A DNA stretch of 64,000 bases. Origin: Flagellimonas nanhaiensis. Lineage in GTDB: Bacteria; Bacteroidota; Bacteroidia; Flavobacteriales; Flavobacteriaceae. The position numbers and the translations under genes were made by a program. This document shows positions 54,240 through 63,298 of the stretch, one piece after another (within the stretch, counting starts at the first letter, position 1; every line of letters starts with the position of its first letter). The notes under the pieces were generated by a model, which had not been told where the DNA came from, did not search any database, and saw only the letters and a program-made list of their open reading frames with translations. Location of the stretch: contig NZ_QTJX01000002.1 in NCBI RefSeq assembly GCF_003382275.1, positions 496,001 through 560,000 on the forward strand, read 5' to 3'.

Positions 54240-55682
54240 TTAAAAACTACAGGTTTCTATCTCAGTAACCCTGAGTGTGTTCACCATACCTTTATCCTTT
54301 ATAGGCATAGCGGCCAAACTGATCAACATATCTCCCACATCCAAAAATCCTTTCTTACAAGCAATTTGGTTTACATCCTCTATGGTCTCATCCGTGGAAA
54401 CGTACCTATCATAATAAAAGGCTTTAACGCCCCATAATAGGTTTAACTGGGTTAAAATTCTCTTGTTGGATGTAAATACAAGAATATGTGCACTGGGTCT
54501 CCAAGCAGATATCTGAAAGGCAGTATATCCACTATTTGTCAATGTTGAAATGGCTTTTGCTTGAATTTCATTCGCCATCAAGGCTGCATGGTAGCAAACA
54601 GATTTGGTGATATATCTTTTGGTACGAATATGCGGCGGGGTCTGGGGAACCTTGATCAAACTTGATCCTTCAACACTGGTCAGGATACTGGTCATTTTTT
54701 CAATGACCTGGACCGGATAATTCCCTACCGAAGTTTCTCCGGAAAGCATTACGGCATCCGCACCATCCATTACCGAGTTTGCCACATCATTCACCTCTGC
54801 TCGGGTGGGAGTAAGACTGGTAATCATGGTCTCCATCATTTGGGTAGCAATGATTACAGGAATCCTGGCCTTTTTGGCACGCAAAACCAACTTTTTCTGA
54901 ATCAATGGCACCTCTTGAGCAGGTATCTCCACACCCAAATCTCCCCTAGCTACCATTAAACCATCGCAATAGGCTACGATCTTGTCAATATTTTCAACCG
55001 CTTCGGGTTTTTCTATCTTGGCAATAATTGGAATCTTATGGTCTGAGTGTTCATTGATCAGGTTTTGAAGGTCCATTAGATCCTGACTATGACGAACAAA
55101 GGAAAGTGCAATCCAATCGACCTGTTGGCCAATGGCAAAAATGGCATCTTTGATATCCTTCTCCGTTAAGGCCGGTAATGAAATATCAGTGTTTGGAAGA
55201 TTAACCCCCTTTTTGGATTTTAAGGGCCCTCCTTGAACCACAGTGGCCATTACCTGATCTTTTTTGTTGGTGGATTTGACCTCAAAAATCAGTTTTCCAT
55301 CATCAAGAAGAATTCGTTCTCCAGGATTTACATCCTTAGGAAAGCTTTCGTAATTCATGTAGACCCGCTGGGCAGTACCCTCAAAAGGTTCTCCCGTTGC
55401 GAATGTAATTTCGTCTCCAGGAGAGACCACGGCCTCACCTCCCATAACTCCTACTCTAAGTTTTGGGCCCTGCAAATCTGCCAATATCGAGGTGCTTACC
55501 TCCAGTTCTTCATTAAGCTCTCGTATTATCTTGATGCGCTCAGCAACATCATCATAGGAAGCATGCGAGAAATTTATTCTAAAAACATCTACTCCTGCCC
55601 TGATCATCTCCCTTAGGGTCTCCTTCTTGCTTGTTGCAGGTCCGAGTGTTGCTACAATTTTCGTCTTCTTTCTAGTTGGCAT
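54240..55682 (-). CDS. pyk: Pyruvate kinase
   Basis: A 480-residue glycolytic enzyme converting phosphoenolpyruvate and ADP to pyruvate and ATP. Diagnostic runs are KIVATLGPATS near the N-terminus, RINFSHASYDD, MVARGDLGVEIPAQEVP in the A domain and the ATQMMETMI stretch. The C-terminal domain is complete. It is the last gene of the acpP-fabF-rnc-IPExxxVDY-pyk run and starts 2 bp after the upstream stop, so it is translationally linked. Confidence 0.95.
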   Translation of the reverse strand: MPTRKKTKIVATLGPATSKKETLREMIRAGVDVFRINFSHASYDDVAERIKIIRELNEELEVSTSILADLQGPKLRVGVMGGEAVVSPGDEITFATGEPFEGTAQRVYMNYESFPKDVNPGERILLDDGKLIFEVKSTNKKDQVMATVVQGGPLKSKKGVNLPNTDISLPALTEKDIKDAIFAIGQQVDWIALSFVRHSQDLMDLQNLINEHSDHKIPIIAKIEKPEAVENIDKIVAYCDGLMVARGDLGVEIPAQEVPLIQKKLVLRAKKARIPVIIATQMMETMITSLTPTRAEVNDVANSVMDGADAVMLSGETSVGNYPVQVIEKMTSILTSVEGSSLIKVPQTPPHIRTKRYITKSVCYHAALMANEIQAKAISTLTNSGYTAFQISAWRPSAHILVFTSNKRILTQLNLLWGVKAFYYDRYVSTDETIEDVNQIACKKGFLDVGDMLISLAAMPIKDKGMVNTLRVTEIETCSF

Positions 55683-55684
55683 TT

Positions 55685-56149
55685 CTAAAAGATTAAATTT
55701 CTTTTCGATTTTAAGGTTTGCACATCAACAGGGTATGCAGTAATAACTTTAGCAATCGTATTGATTGCCTTTACCTTGGCCACAACCATGGACTCGCATA
55801 CACCATCCATTTTAAAAAAATAGTCAACTTCTTTATGTTCATCCACTAAATGGTCTGTCCTGAACACAGTACTGTTTCCAAAAAAACCCTCCGATGGAAC
55901 TACTTCCTCCACGGTGCATTTATTGGAAATAAGTGTCCAATAGACATCATTTAGCTCATCGTCCCAATCAAATAATGAAAACATCCTGTTTTCACCAGTC
56001 TGAAGGTCATTGGGCATCCTTTTCAGATGCAGCCTACAACTGGAATTTATGGCATATGTAAGTGCATAATCCTCCAAATTGCTATGTATGGCAATGAGCT
56101 TAAAACTGTCATCGTAAAAGTCAGCTGATATCTTGTGCGTTGTCAACAT
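55685..56149 (-). CDS. IPExxxVDY family protein
   Basis: A 154-residue protein found between rnc and pyk in many Bacteroidota. Its family name comes from an I-P-E-x-x-x-V-D-Y segment; here the matching stretch is DEHKEVDYFFKMDG (about 100-115). The function is unknown. The N-terminus starts MLTTHKISADFYDD and the 110-bp gap to rnc carries no obvious terminator. Its conserved place suggests a role tied to RNA processing or to central metabolism genes, but that is inference. Confidence 0.85.
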   Translation of the reverse strand: MLTTHKISADFYDDSFKLIAIHSNLEDYALTYAINSSCRLHLKRMPNDLQTGENRMFSLFDWDDELNDVYWTLISNKCTVEEVVPSEGFFGNSTVFRTDHLVDEHKEVDYFFKMDGVCESMVVAKVKAINTIAKVITAYPVDVQTLKSKRNLIF

Positions 56150-56259
56150 CTCCTTAACACGAAATGTAAATATAGGTTTAATCCCAATGACAGCCTAGCT
56201 TTAATGGGACAATGCTCCTTTAAAGGCTACGAAAACGTTTTAGTTTACCTTTATTTAAC

Positions 56260-56997
56260 TTACTGATTTTCAATTTTGCTCTGCAAAGCAAAATAGGCTC
56301 TTTTTGATGCTTTTTCTTCGGCCTTCTTTTTGGAAGTTGCCCTAGCCTTGGCCATTACCCTATCTCCAATGGTGAGTTTCACGGCAAAATGTTTTAGTTC
56401 ATCATTCCCAGTGTCCTCATACACATCATAATTGAAGGTCTTTTTTTGCTTTTGGCACCATTCAATCACCAAACTCTTGTAACTGATTACTTTGCCTTCG
56501 AGCTGTTCAATATCCACATAAGGCTCTATAACCCTTTCATTGATGAATTTTTCGCAATAGGAATAGCCCTTGTCCAAATAAATGGCCCCCACAAGTGCTT
56601 CAAAAACATTTCCATGGATATTCTCTCCAAAATGGGATTTTGGAATCCTACTTTCCACATATCGCAAAAGATCAAGATCCTTGCCCAATTCGTTGAGGTG
56701 CTTTCTGCTCACGACCTTTGAACGCATCTTGGTAAGGTATCCTTCATCACCCTCTGGAACCTCATTATAAAGGTGTTTGGATATTATGGTTCCCAGCATG
56801 GCATCGCCCAAAAACTCCAATCGTTCATAGTTCATTGGGTTACCCTGCTCATCCCTTTTGTTCACGGATCGGTGAAGAAAAGCTTTTTTGTAGATTTTGA
56901 GGTTTTTTGGTTTGAACCCAAGGATTTTCTTCATCCCCAAAAAAAAATCCCCATCCGTTTTTGGATGGGAATTGAATATTTTTGAGGTGAGTTTCAT
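56260..56997 (-). CDS. rnc: Ribonuclease III
   Basis: A 245-residue double-strand RNA endonuclease. The catalytic motif is ERLEFLGDAMLG near residue 60 with the second acidic residue in NVFEALVGAIYLDKG near 130. The C-terminal dsRBD covers about 170-240 (KHFAVKLTIGDRVMAKARA, KKKAEEKASKRAYFAL). It processes rRNA precursors and could act on structured small RNAs of the window. The 9-bp gap after fabF suggests co-transcription. Confidence 0.95.
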   Translation of the reverse strand: MKLTSKIFNSHPKTDGDFFLGMKKILGFKPKNLKIYKKAFLHRSVNKRDEQGNPMNYERLEFLGDAMLGTIISKHLYNEVPEGDEGYLTKMRSKVVSRKHLNELGKDLDLLRYVESRIPKSHFGENIHGNVFEALVGAIYLDKGYSYCEKFINERVIEPYVDIEQLEGKVISYKSLVIEWCQKQKKTFNYDVYEDTGNDELKHFAVKLTIGDRVMAKARATSKKKAEEKASKRAYFALQSKIENQ

Positions 56998-57006
56998 GTT
57001 ACAAAA

Positions 57007-58257
57007 CTACCCTATTTTTTTGAACAAAATACAAGCATTGTGGCCTCCAAAACCAAAAGTATTGCTCATGGCCACATTTACTTCTCGTTCCTGAGCCTTG
57101 TTCAAGGTCAGGTTGAAAGAAGCATCTATCTCTTCATCCACCGTACTATGGTTGATTGTTGGCGGCACCAAACTATGGTGCATGGCCAAAATTGAAGCAA
57201 TGGCCTCAATGGCACCTGCTGCACCGAGCAAATGACCTGTCATGGACTTGGTAGAATTGATATTGATGTTTGGGGCATGTTCCCCAAATACCTTGGAAAT
57301 AGCCTTCAACTCGGCCACATCTCCCAATGGAGTGGAAGTTCCGTGCGTGTTGATTGCATCAACATCCTCCGGGCTCATTCCAGCATTCTTTAAGCAATTC
57401 TCCATAACTTTTACCACACCAATACCATCTGGATGTGGAGCGGTCATGTGATATGCATCACTGGATAGACCTCCCCCTACAACTTCGGCATATATCTTGG
57501 CTCCTCTTGCTTTGGCATGCTCATATTCTTCCAATATAAGTGCACCAGCACCTTCACCTAAAACAAATCCGTCCCTAGTGGCATCAAATGGTCTTGAAGC
57601 AGTTTCAGGACTATCGTTTCGGGTTGATAGGGCATGCATGGCGTTAAAACCACCCATTCCAGCAATGGTCACGGCAGCTTCACTACCACCGGTTACAATA
57701 ACATCGCAATGGCCCAATCTGATGTAATTTAATGCATCGATCAAGGCATTTGCAGAAGAGGCACAAGCGGAGACCGTGGTATAGTTAGGTCCCATAAATC
57801 CATGTTTAATGGAAATATTTCCAGGTGCTATGTCCGCAATCATTTTTGGGATAAAGAAGGGGTTGAAACGAGGAGTTCCATCTCCATTGGCGTAACCAAT
57901 GACCTCGTTCTGAAAGGTTTCAAGACCGCCTATTCCAGCTCCCCATACAACACCTACCCTGAACTTATCCACTTTTTCCAGATCAATCCCAGAATCTGCT
58001 ATGGCTTCATCGGAGGATACAAGTGCATACTGGGCAAACCTGTCCAGTTTTCGCGCTTCTTTCCTATCAAAATAATCCTGTGGATTATAGTCCTTTAGTT
58101 CACAAGCAAACTTTGTCTTGAACTTTTCGGTATCAAAATACGTGATGGGCGCACAACCGCTCTTACCGTTCTTTAGTCCCTCCCAATAAGCTTCCAAATT
58201 GTTTCCAATAGGTGTTAACGCACCCATTCCGGTAACTACTACTCGCTTTAACTGCAT
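57007..58257 (-). CDS. fabF: Beta-ketoacyl-ACP synthase II
   Basis: A 416-residue condensing enzyme of type II fatty acid synthesis. The active-site Cys is Cys165 in VSACASSANAL, and the two catalytic His residues lie in INTHGTSTPLGD and STKSMTGHLLGAAG. It extends acyl-ACP with malonyl-ACP and pairs with the acpP product upstream. A strong terminator lies between acpP and fabF, so it should either get reduced read-through or use its own promoter (a TAATTTAG box at 58284-58291 on the minus strand is a weak candidate). Confidence 0.95.
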   Translation of the reverse strand: MQLKRVVVTGMGALTPIGNNLEAYWEGLKNGKSGCAPITYFDTEKFKTKFACELKDYNPQDYFDRKEARKLDRFAQYALVSSDEAIADSGIDLEKVDKFRVGVVWGAGIGGLETFQNEVIGYANGDGTPRFNPFFIPKMIADIAPGNISIKHGFMGPNYTTVSACASSANALIDALNYIRLGHCDVIVTGGSEAAVTIAGMGGFNAMHALSTRNDSPETASRPFDATRDGFVLGEGAGALILEEYEHAKARGAKIYAEVVGGGLSSDAYHMTAPHPDGIGVVKVMENCLKNAGMSPEDVDAINTHGTSTPLGDVAELKAISKVFGEHAPNININSTKSMTGHLLGAAGAIEAIASILAMHHSLVPPTINHSTVDEEIDASFNLTLNKAQEREVNVAMSNTFGFGGHNACILFKKIG

Positions 58258-58292
58258 TGAACTATTTTTTTACCCGTTAGAACCTAAATTAT

Positions 58293-58328
58293 AAAAAAAA
58301 TATCCATGTGATCATCATCACATGGATA
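58293..58328 (-). terminator. Strong intrinsic terminator between acpP and fabF
   Basis: On the minus strand a perfect 12-bp stem (58317-58328 with 58301-58312) and 4-nt loop is followed by eight T residues (58293-58300). It lies 30 bp after the acpP stop and 36 bp before fabF. Confidence 0.85.
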
Positions 58329-58358
58329 ATTTAAAATCTTTAGTAAAATATCATAGAA

Positions 58359-58592
58359 TTACTTCGCTTCTTCTATATAGCTAATGGCTTGGCCAACAGT
58401 TGCAATGTTCTCCGCCTGATCATCAGGGATCTGAATGTCAAATTCCTTTTCAAACTCCATGATAAGTTCAACAGTGTCCAAGGAATCCGCCCCAAGGTCG
58501 TTGGTAAAGCTTGCTTCTGCCACAACTTCATTTTCATCTACACCTAGTTTATCAACGATGATTGCCTTTACTCTTGATGCAATGTCTGACAT
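58359..58592 (-). CDS. acpP: Acyl carrier protein
   Basis: A 77-residue acidic four-helix protein. Ser37 in [10 protein letters not shown] is the phosphopantetheine attachment site and the length is standard. It carries growing acyl chains in fatty acid synthesis. The next gene on the strand is fabF, as in most bacteria, but here an intrinsic terminator separates them, allowing acpP to be made in excess. It is divergent from purN across 162 bp. Confidence 0.96.
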   Translation of the reverse strand: MSDIASRVKAIIVDKLGVDENEVVAEASFTNDLGADSLDTVELIMEFEKEFDIQIPDDQAENIATVGQAISYIEEAK

Positions 58593-58624
58593 AATTATAT
58601 TGGTTTTAAAAATTTAATCGTTGG

Positions 58625-58632
58625 CAAAAATA
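58625..58632 (-). promoter_or_regulatory. Bacteroidota -7 box of acpP
   Basis: On the minus strand the octamer reads TATTTTTG, a full TAnnTTTG match, 32 bp upstream of the acpP start. It is the best promoter candidate for this highly expressed gene, though no TTTG -33 is seen at standard spacing. Confidence 0.5.
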
Positions 58633-58754
58633 TAAAACTTTGGATTAAATACACCATTTGTCGATAAAATGTACCTTAAAATAAACCTCTTAAGGCCCAG
58701 TATATTACTTTAGCCGTCAGAAATAGGTCGCAAAACACACCTTTTCTTTACAAC

Positions 58755-59336
58755 ATGAAACGAATTGTTATTCTAGCTTCCGGCAGTGGGTCCAATGCAG
58801 AGAACATTATCTCTTTTTTTGGAGATAGCACCGAGGTAGAAGTGTCCGCTGTGCTCACTAACAAAAGCACCGCCGGGGTACTGGAGCGCTGTAATCGGCT
58901 CAATATACCGGCTTTTTATTTTAATAAAAAAGCCTTCACTGGTTCGGACACTGTTATACGACTGCTGAAAAGTCTTAAGCCAGACCTCATTGTCCTTGCT
59001 GGGTTTCTTTGGAAAGTTCCCATTTCAATCATTGCTGTTTTTCCAAACCAGATTATCAATATACATCCTGCTTTGCTTCCCAAATATGGTGGAAAGGGCA
59101 TGTATGGGGAAAAAGTGCATCAAGCCGTGAAAGAAAATATGGAGACCGAAACGGGAATTACCATCCATTATGTAAATGAGAATTATGATGAAGGTGCGAT
59201 CATCTTTCAGGCTAAAACCGAACTCACTATACATGATAGTGCAGAGACCATAGCAAACAAGGTACATCAATTGGAATACGAACACTTTCCAGTAGTAATA
59301 GAAAAACTTCTTTTCCCAAATGGCGAAAAAAAATAA
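58755..59336 (+). CDS. purN: Phosphoribosylglycinamide formyltransferase
   Basis: A 193-residue enzyme that adds a formyl group from 10-formyl-tetrahydrofolate to GAR in purine synthesis. The N-terminal phosphate loop is ASGSGSNAENI; the catalytic NIHPALLPKYGGKGMYG carries Asn and His, and the downstream YDEGAIIFQ carries the Asp. The promoter region has TACTTTAG at 58706-58713, the same octamer as at the first small-RNA unit of this window. The stop overlaps the RNase H gene by 17 bp. Confidence 0.94.
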   Translation: MKRIVILASGSGSNAENIISFFGDSTEVEVSAVLTNKSTAGVLERCNRLNIPAFYFNKKAFTGSDTVIRLLKSLKPDLIVLAGFLWKVPISIIAVFPNQIINIHPALLPKYGGKGMYGEKVHQAVKENMETETGITIHYVNENYDEGAIIFQAKTELTIHDSAETIANKVHQLEYEHFPVVIEKLLFPNGEKK

Positions 59337-59955
59337 GTTCTATGTGGTATGGAAGGGCAAAAGACCTGGCATTTTTGAAAGCTGGGATGATTGCAAGGCC
59401 CAAATAGAAGGTTTCAAAGGTGCCCAATACAAATCTTTTTCAACCTTTGCCGAGGCCAAAAAGGCTTTTAACGGCAACTATCTGGAATACAAGGGCAAAT
59501 CCAAAGGCAAAACCGAACTATCTCCAGAGGAATTATTAAGAATAGGTGAGCCCAACCTCAATTCTATAGCTGTTGATGCAGCATCTAGCGGAAATCCTGG
59601 AAGAATGGAGTATAGGGGTGTGGACACCAAAACCAAAAAGGTTCTTTTTCATCAGGGTCCTTTTCCTGAAGGAACCAGCAATATTGGTGAGTTTTTGGCA
59701 CTTGTCCACGGACTGGCCTTTTTAAAGAAGCAAAAAAGTGATAGGATCATCTATTCAGATTCCCGGATTGCTATTGGCTGGGTGCGAAAAGGGAAGTGCG
59801 GCACCAAATTGAAAAAAAATCAAAAGAACTCCGTTCTATTTGAGCTCATTGCTAGAGCTGAAGACTGGCTAAAGAAAAACCGTTATAACACTCCAATTGT
59901 TAAATGGGAGACCAAGGCATGGGGAGAAATTCCTGCAGATTTTGGAAGGAAATAA
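59320..59955 (+). CDS. RNase H with viroplasmin-like N-terminal domain
   Basis: A 211-residue protein. Residues about 5-50 form the caulimovirus viroplasmin-type hybrid-binding domain (FYVVWKGKRPGIFESWDDCK, FAEAKKAF). About 75-211 form the RNase H domain: SIAVDAASSGNPG (first Asp), NIGEFLALVHGL (Glu) and IIYSDSRIAIGW (Asp). It cleaves RNA in RNA-DNA hybrids. The start overlaps purN by 17 bp in another frame, so the two are linked in translation. Confidence 0.9.
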   Translation: MAKKNKFYVVWKGKRPGIFESWDDCKAQIEGFKGAQYKSFSTFAEAKKAFNGNYLEYKGKSKGKTELSPEELLRIGEPNLNSIAVDAASSGNPGRMEYRGVDTKTKKVLFHQGPFPEGTSNIGEFLALVHGLAFLKKQKSDRIIYSDSRIAIGWVRKGKCGTKLKKNQKNSVLFELIARAEDWLKKNRYNTPIVKWETKAWGEIPADFGRK

Positions 59956-60006
59956 GCTCAAGTGAGACAAATTATATAAATAGTGCAAAATGGAATTGCT
60001 AAACCG

Positions 60007-60014
60007 TATATTTG
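60007..60014 (+). promoter_or_regulatory. Bacteroidota -7 box of the PfkB-family kinase gene
   Basis: TATATTTG matches TAnnTTTG and ends 16 bp before the ATG at 60031, in the gap after the RNase H gene. A -33 TTTG is not seen. Confidence 0.5.
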
Positions 60015-60030
60015 CACCAAAATTTAGGTA

Positions 60031-60957
60031 ATGGGCAAGCTGCTGATCGTTGGGTCACTTGCATTTGATGCTATTGAGACCCCGTTTGGAAAGACAGGCA
60101 AAATTTTGGGAGGTGCTGCAACATTTATTGGCCTGGCCGCCACACAATTCAGGGTAAAATCTGCCATAGTATCTGTAGTAGGGGATGATTTTCCCCAATC
60201 TTATCTGGATTTGCTTGAAAACAGGGATATTGATATCTCGGGAGTGGAAGTTGTAAAGGGAGGCAAGACCTTTTACTGGGAAGGCAAGTACCATAACGAC
60301 CTCAATTCCAGAGATACTTTGGTCACCGAACTCAATACATTGGCCGATTTCAATCCAATTGTACCGGATGATTTTAAAAATGCCGAAGTGGTCATGTTGG
60401 GCAATCTACATCCCAATATCCAGATGAGTGTCATCGAGCAAATGGAAACCCGACCTAAACTTGTTATTCTTGACACCATGAACTTTTGGATGAACAATAC
60501 TTGGGATGAGCTGATGGCCGTCATCAAAAAAATTGATGTCATTACCATCAACGATGAAGAGGCCCGTCAAATGACCGAAGAATATTCCTTGGTCAAAGCG
60601 GCTGCCAAAATCCAAGAGATGGGACCCAAATTTGTTGTGATCAAAAAAGGTGAACATGGAGCTCTTTTGTTCCATGATGGACACATATTTTTTGCCCCCG
60701 CTCTTCCTCTGGAAGAGGTTTTTGACCCCACTGGAGCTGGAGACACTTTTGCAGGTGGGTTTTCTGGCTATTTGGCAGAAGCGGGGAACATTACGTTTGA
60801 GAGCATGAAAAATGCAATTATTCAAGGCTCCAACTTAGCATCTTTCTGTGTGGAAAAGTTCGGAACCGAAAGGATGGTGGAACTACAGAAACATGAAGTG
60901 GATGCTCGATTGGTGCAGTTTAAAGAATTGACACAATTCAATATTGAATTAACATAA
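60031..60957 (+). CDS. PfkB-family sugar or nucleoside kinase
   Basis: A 308-residue ribokinase-fold enzyme. The start has a short lead (MGKLLIVGSLAFDAIETPFG), the cofactor-binding GAATFIGLAATQF follows, and the catalytic motif is DPTGAGDTFAGGFSGY near 235-250. It may act on adenosine, ribose or another sugar; the purine-gene neighbourhood (purN, purF) makes a nucleoside or ribose role attractive but unproven. It ends at an intrinsic terminator at 60964. Confidence 0.85.
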   Translation: MGKLLIVGSLAFDAIETPFGKTGKILGGAATFIGLAATQFRVKSAIVSVVGDDFPQSYLDLLENRDIDISGVEVVKGGKTFYWEGKYHNDLNSRDTLVTELNTLADFNPIVPDDFKNAEVVMLGNLHPNIQMSVIEQMETRPKLVILDTMNFWMNNTWDELMAVIKKIDVITINDEEARQMTEEYSLVKAAAKIQEMGPKFVVIKKGEHGALLFHDGHIFFAPALPLEEVFDPTGAGDTFAGGFSGYLAEAGNITFESMKNAIIQGSNLASFCVEKFGTERMVELQKHEVDARLVQFKELTQFNIELT

Positions 60958-60963
60958 ATACCT

Positions 60964-60990
60964 GCCCTGAAAAATTTCAGGGCTTTTTTT
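60964..60990 (+). terminator. Intrinsic terminator after the PfkB-family kinase gene
   Basis: The stem GCCCTGAAA (60964-60972) pairs with TTTCAGGGC (60975-60983), giving at least 8 bp with a tight loop, and is followed by seven T residues, 6 bp after the stop codon. Confidence 0.85.
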
Positions 60991-61003
60991 ATTTTGGTCT
61001 GTT

Positions 61004-62902
61004 ATGAGTGATTCGATTAAGCACGAATGCGGAATATCACTGATCCGTTTGCTTAAACCTCTGGAATACTACAAAGAAAAGTACGGTACAGCTTTTTACG
61101 GAGTAAACAAAATGTACCTGATGATGGAGAAACAGCACAACCGGGGACAAGATGGTGCCGGTTTTGCAAGTATAAAACTGGATATGAGTCCAGGGCAGCG
61201 GTACATGAGCAGGGTACGTTCCGCAAATCAACAACCTATTCAGGATATTTTTGCCCAAATCAATGACCGCATCAATACCGCTCTTTCCGAAAATCCCGAA
61301 TATGCAGATGATGTTCAGTTACAAAAAAAGAACATTCCTTATATAGGGGAGTTGTTAATGGGCCATGTTCGCTATGGAACTTTTGGAAAAAACAGCATTG
61401 AAAACGTGCACCCCTTCTTAAGACAGAACAACTGGATGCACCGTAATCTGATTGTTGCCGGTAACTTTAACATGACCAATGTTGACGAACTCTTTGGCAA
61501 CCTGGTAGAACTGGGTCAGCACCCAAAGGAAATGGCGGATACCGTTACCGTAATGGAAAAAATCGGGCATTTTTTGGATGATGCTGTTGCCAAACTCTAT
61601 AAGGAGATCAAAAAAGAAGGCTACAATAAACGTGAGGCTTCACCCTTGATCGCGGAACGATTGAATGTTGCAAAAATCTTGAGAAAGGCTTCAAAGAACT
61701 GGGATGGTGGTTATACCATGGGAGGTCTTTTAGGGCATGGGGATGCCTTTGTGTTTAGGGACCCATCTGGAATACGGCCAGCCTATTACTACCAAGATGA
61801 TGAAGTTGTTGTGGTCGCTTCAGAAAGACCAGTGATCCAAACCGTTTTTAATGTAAAGTTTGATGATGTGCACGAGCTGGATCCCGGCCACGCCATGATC
61901 ATTAAAAAAGGGGGCGGTGTTAAACTGGCCGAAATACTGGAACCAAGGGAACGTAAAGCATGTTCTTTTGAACGTATTTATTTTTCAAGAGGTAGTGACC
62001 AGGAAATCTATCAAGAAAGAAAAATGTTGGGAAAACTTGTTTTTCCACAGATACTAAAGGCCATTGACCATGATATGGCAAAGACGGTCTTCTCGTACAT
62101 ACCCAACACAGCGGAAACATCATTCTTTGGTCTGGTCAAGGAGGCTCAAAATTATCTGAACCGAAGAAAGGAAGAACAGATTCTTGCATTGGGACCCAAT
62201 ACAACACGTGAAGAATTGCATAAAATCCTGGATGTACGTCCTAGAATAGAAAAAGTGGCCATCAAGGATGCGAAACTCAGAACCTTTATTACCCAGGACA
62301 GTAGTAGGGATGACCTAGTTACCCACGTTTATGATGTCTCCTACGGGTCGGTGAATAAAAATGATAACCTTGTAATTATTGACGACAGTATTGTACGAGG
62401 TACTACATTGAAACGTAGTATTCTCAAAATTTTGGACCGCCTCTCGCCAAAGAAAATCATTGTGGTTTCCTCTGCCCCCCAAATACGATATCCTGATTGT
62501 TATGGGATAGACATGGCCAAATTGGAAGACTTTGCTGCGTTTAGGGCAGCAAAAGCACTCCATGAAGATCATGGAACCACGCATGTCATCAAGGAAATCT
62601 ACGAGAAATGCATAGCCCAGACAGCGAATAAGGACAAGGATGTTGTAAACTATGTAAAGGAATTCTACGCGCCATTTACGGCAGATCAAATTTCCAAAAA
62701 GATAGCTGAGATATTGAGTCCTCCAGGAATCAATGCGGAGGTTGATATAATCTATCAGAGTATCGAGGGGCTTCACCAGGCCTGTCCCCAAAACCTTGGG
62801 GATTGGTATTTTACCGGAGATTACCCCACACCAGGAGGGAATCGGGTTGTCAATCGGGCCTTCATAAACTTCTACGAAGGCAAAAACCAAAGGGCGTACT
62901 AA
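61004..62902 (+). CDS. purF: Amidophosphoribosyltransferase (PurF-like)
   Basis: A 632-residue enzyme, longer than the usual 470-510 of PurF, as seen in Bacteroidota homologues. The glutamine amidotransferase part begins MSDSIKHECGI, with Cys9 as nucleophile after a short propeptide, and HNRGQDGAGF near 45; the phosphoribosyltransferase part has the PRPP loop VIIDDSIVRGTTLKRS near 462-478. It makes phosphoribosylamine, the first committed purine step. The start lies 14 bp after the previous terminator, with a TTATTTTG-type box overlapping its T tract. Confidence 0.9.
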   Translation: MSDSIKHECGISLIRLLKPLEYYKEKYGTAFYGVNKMYLMMEKQHNRGQDGAGFASIKLDMSPGQRYMSRVRSANQQPIQDIFAQINDRINTALSENPEYADDVQLQKKNIPYIGELLMGHVRYGTFGKNSIENVHPFLRQNNWMHRNLIVAGNFNMTNVDELFGNLVELGQHPKEMADTVTVMEKIGHFLDDAVAKLYKEIKKEGYNKREASPLIAERLNVAKILRKASKNWDGGYTMGGLLGHGDAFVFRDPSGIRPAYYYQDDEVVVVASERPVIQTVFNVKFDDVHELDPGHAMIIKKGGGVKLAEILEPRERKACSFERIYFSRGSDQEIYQERKMLGKLVFPQILKAIDHDMAKTVFSYIPNTAETSFFGLVKEAQNYLNRRKEEQILALGPNTTREELHKILDVRPRIEKVAIKDAKLRTFITQDSSRDDLVTHVYDVSYGSVNKNDNLVIIDDSIVRGTTLKRSILKILDRLSPKKIIVVSSAPQIRYPDCYGIDMAKLEDFAAFRAAKALHEDHGTTHVIKEIYEKCIAQTANKDKDVVNYVKEFYAPFTADQISKKIAEILSPPGINAEVDIIYQSIEGLHQACPQNLGDWYFTGDYPTPGGNRVVNRAFINFYEGKNQRAY

Positions 62903-62968
62903 TTTACATTTCTATAATCTTAAGTTAACACATGCATTTCGTCGATGATATGTGCAGATTACCGTGTT

Positions 62969-63002
62969 TTTGCGTGGCAGGTGAATGTCAAACTTACTTT
63001 AG
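62969..63002 (+). promoter_or_regulatory. Promoter of small-RNA unit 1
   Basis: TTTG (62969-62972) and the -7 box TACTTTAG (62995-63002) are separated by 22 bp. The box is 7/8 to TAnnTTTG. The conserved RNA core begins 4 nt later at 63007. Confidence 0.65.
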
Positions 63003-63006
63003 TATT

Positions 63007-63083
63007 GCCATAGCATAAGTAGGTTAAGTTCATGGTAAGATTTGGGGCAAAAAAGGTGGAAGCTATTCCACCTTTTTTATTTT
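63007..63083 (+). ncRNA. Candidate small RNA, copy 1 of 3
   Basis: A 41-nt conserved core (63007-63047) is followed by an intrinsic terminator (stem 63049-63061 with 63066-63078, then T-rich). The core can fold with GCCAT at 63007-63011 pairing with ATGGT at 63032-63036 (first pair G-U), exposing an A/G-rich loop around AGCATAAGTAGGTTAAG. The predicted transcript is about 75 nt. It is not recognised by me as a named Rfam family. The function is unknown; the shared loop would be the natural contact surface for a target RNA or protein. Confidence 0.7.
63049..63083 (+). terminator. Terminator of small-RNA copy 1
   Basis: AAAAAAGGTGGAA (63049-63061) pairs perfectly with its complement (63066-63078), with loop GCTA and a T/A tail. 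The stem is 13 bp. Confidence 0.85.
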
Positions 63084-63190
63084 AAGCTATTTCGTGTCTT
63101 CCTTTCCGTAATCCTTTTCCTTAACATTAGTACTCACAAACGGCAATCATGGCAATTCATCCAAATTAAAAGGGTTTCATCTAAAAAGCT

Positions 63191-63221
63191 TTTTCAAAGG
63201 CACCCCCTTGGCGTACATTTG
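63191..63221 (+). promoter_or_regulatory. Promoter of small-RNA unit 2
   Basis: The -7 box TACATTTG (63214-63221) is a full TAnnTTTG match. TTTT at 63191-63194 lies 19 bp upstream as a weak -33. The core starts 4 nt after the box at 63226. Confidence 0.65.
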
Positions 63222-63225
63222 GAGG

Positions 63226-63298
63226 ACCATAGCATAAGTAGGTTAAGTTCATGGTAAGATTTGGGGAAAGAAGGCGGACAGTGTCCGCCTTCTTTATG
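63226..63298 (+). ncRNA. Candidate small RNA, copy 2 of 3
   Basis: The core (63226-63266) differs from copy 1 only at its first base (A for G), which turns the closing G-U pair with ATGGT (63251-63255) into A-U, so pairing is kept. The terminator follows (63267-63295) with a stem unrelated in sequence to that of copy 1. Predicted length is about 70-75 nt. Confidence 0.7.
63267..63295 (+). terminator. Terminator of small-RNA copy 2
   Basis: AAAGAAGGCGGAC (63267-63279) pairs perfectly with GTCCGCCTTCTTT (63283-63295), a 13-bp stem with a 3-nt loop and a T-rich tail. Confidence 0.85.
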
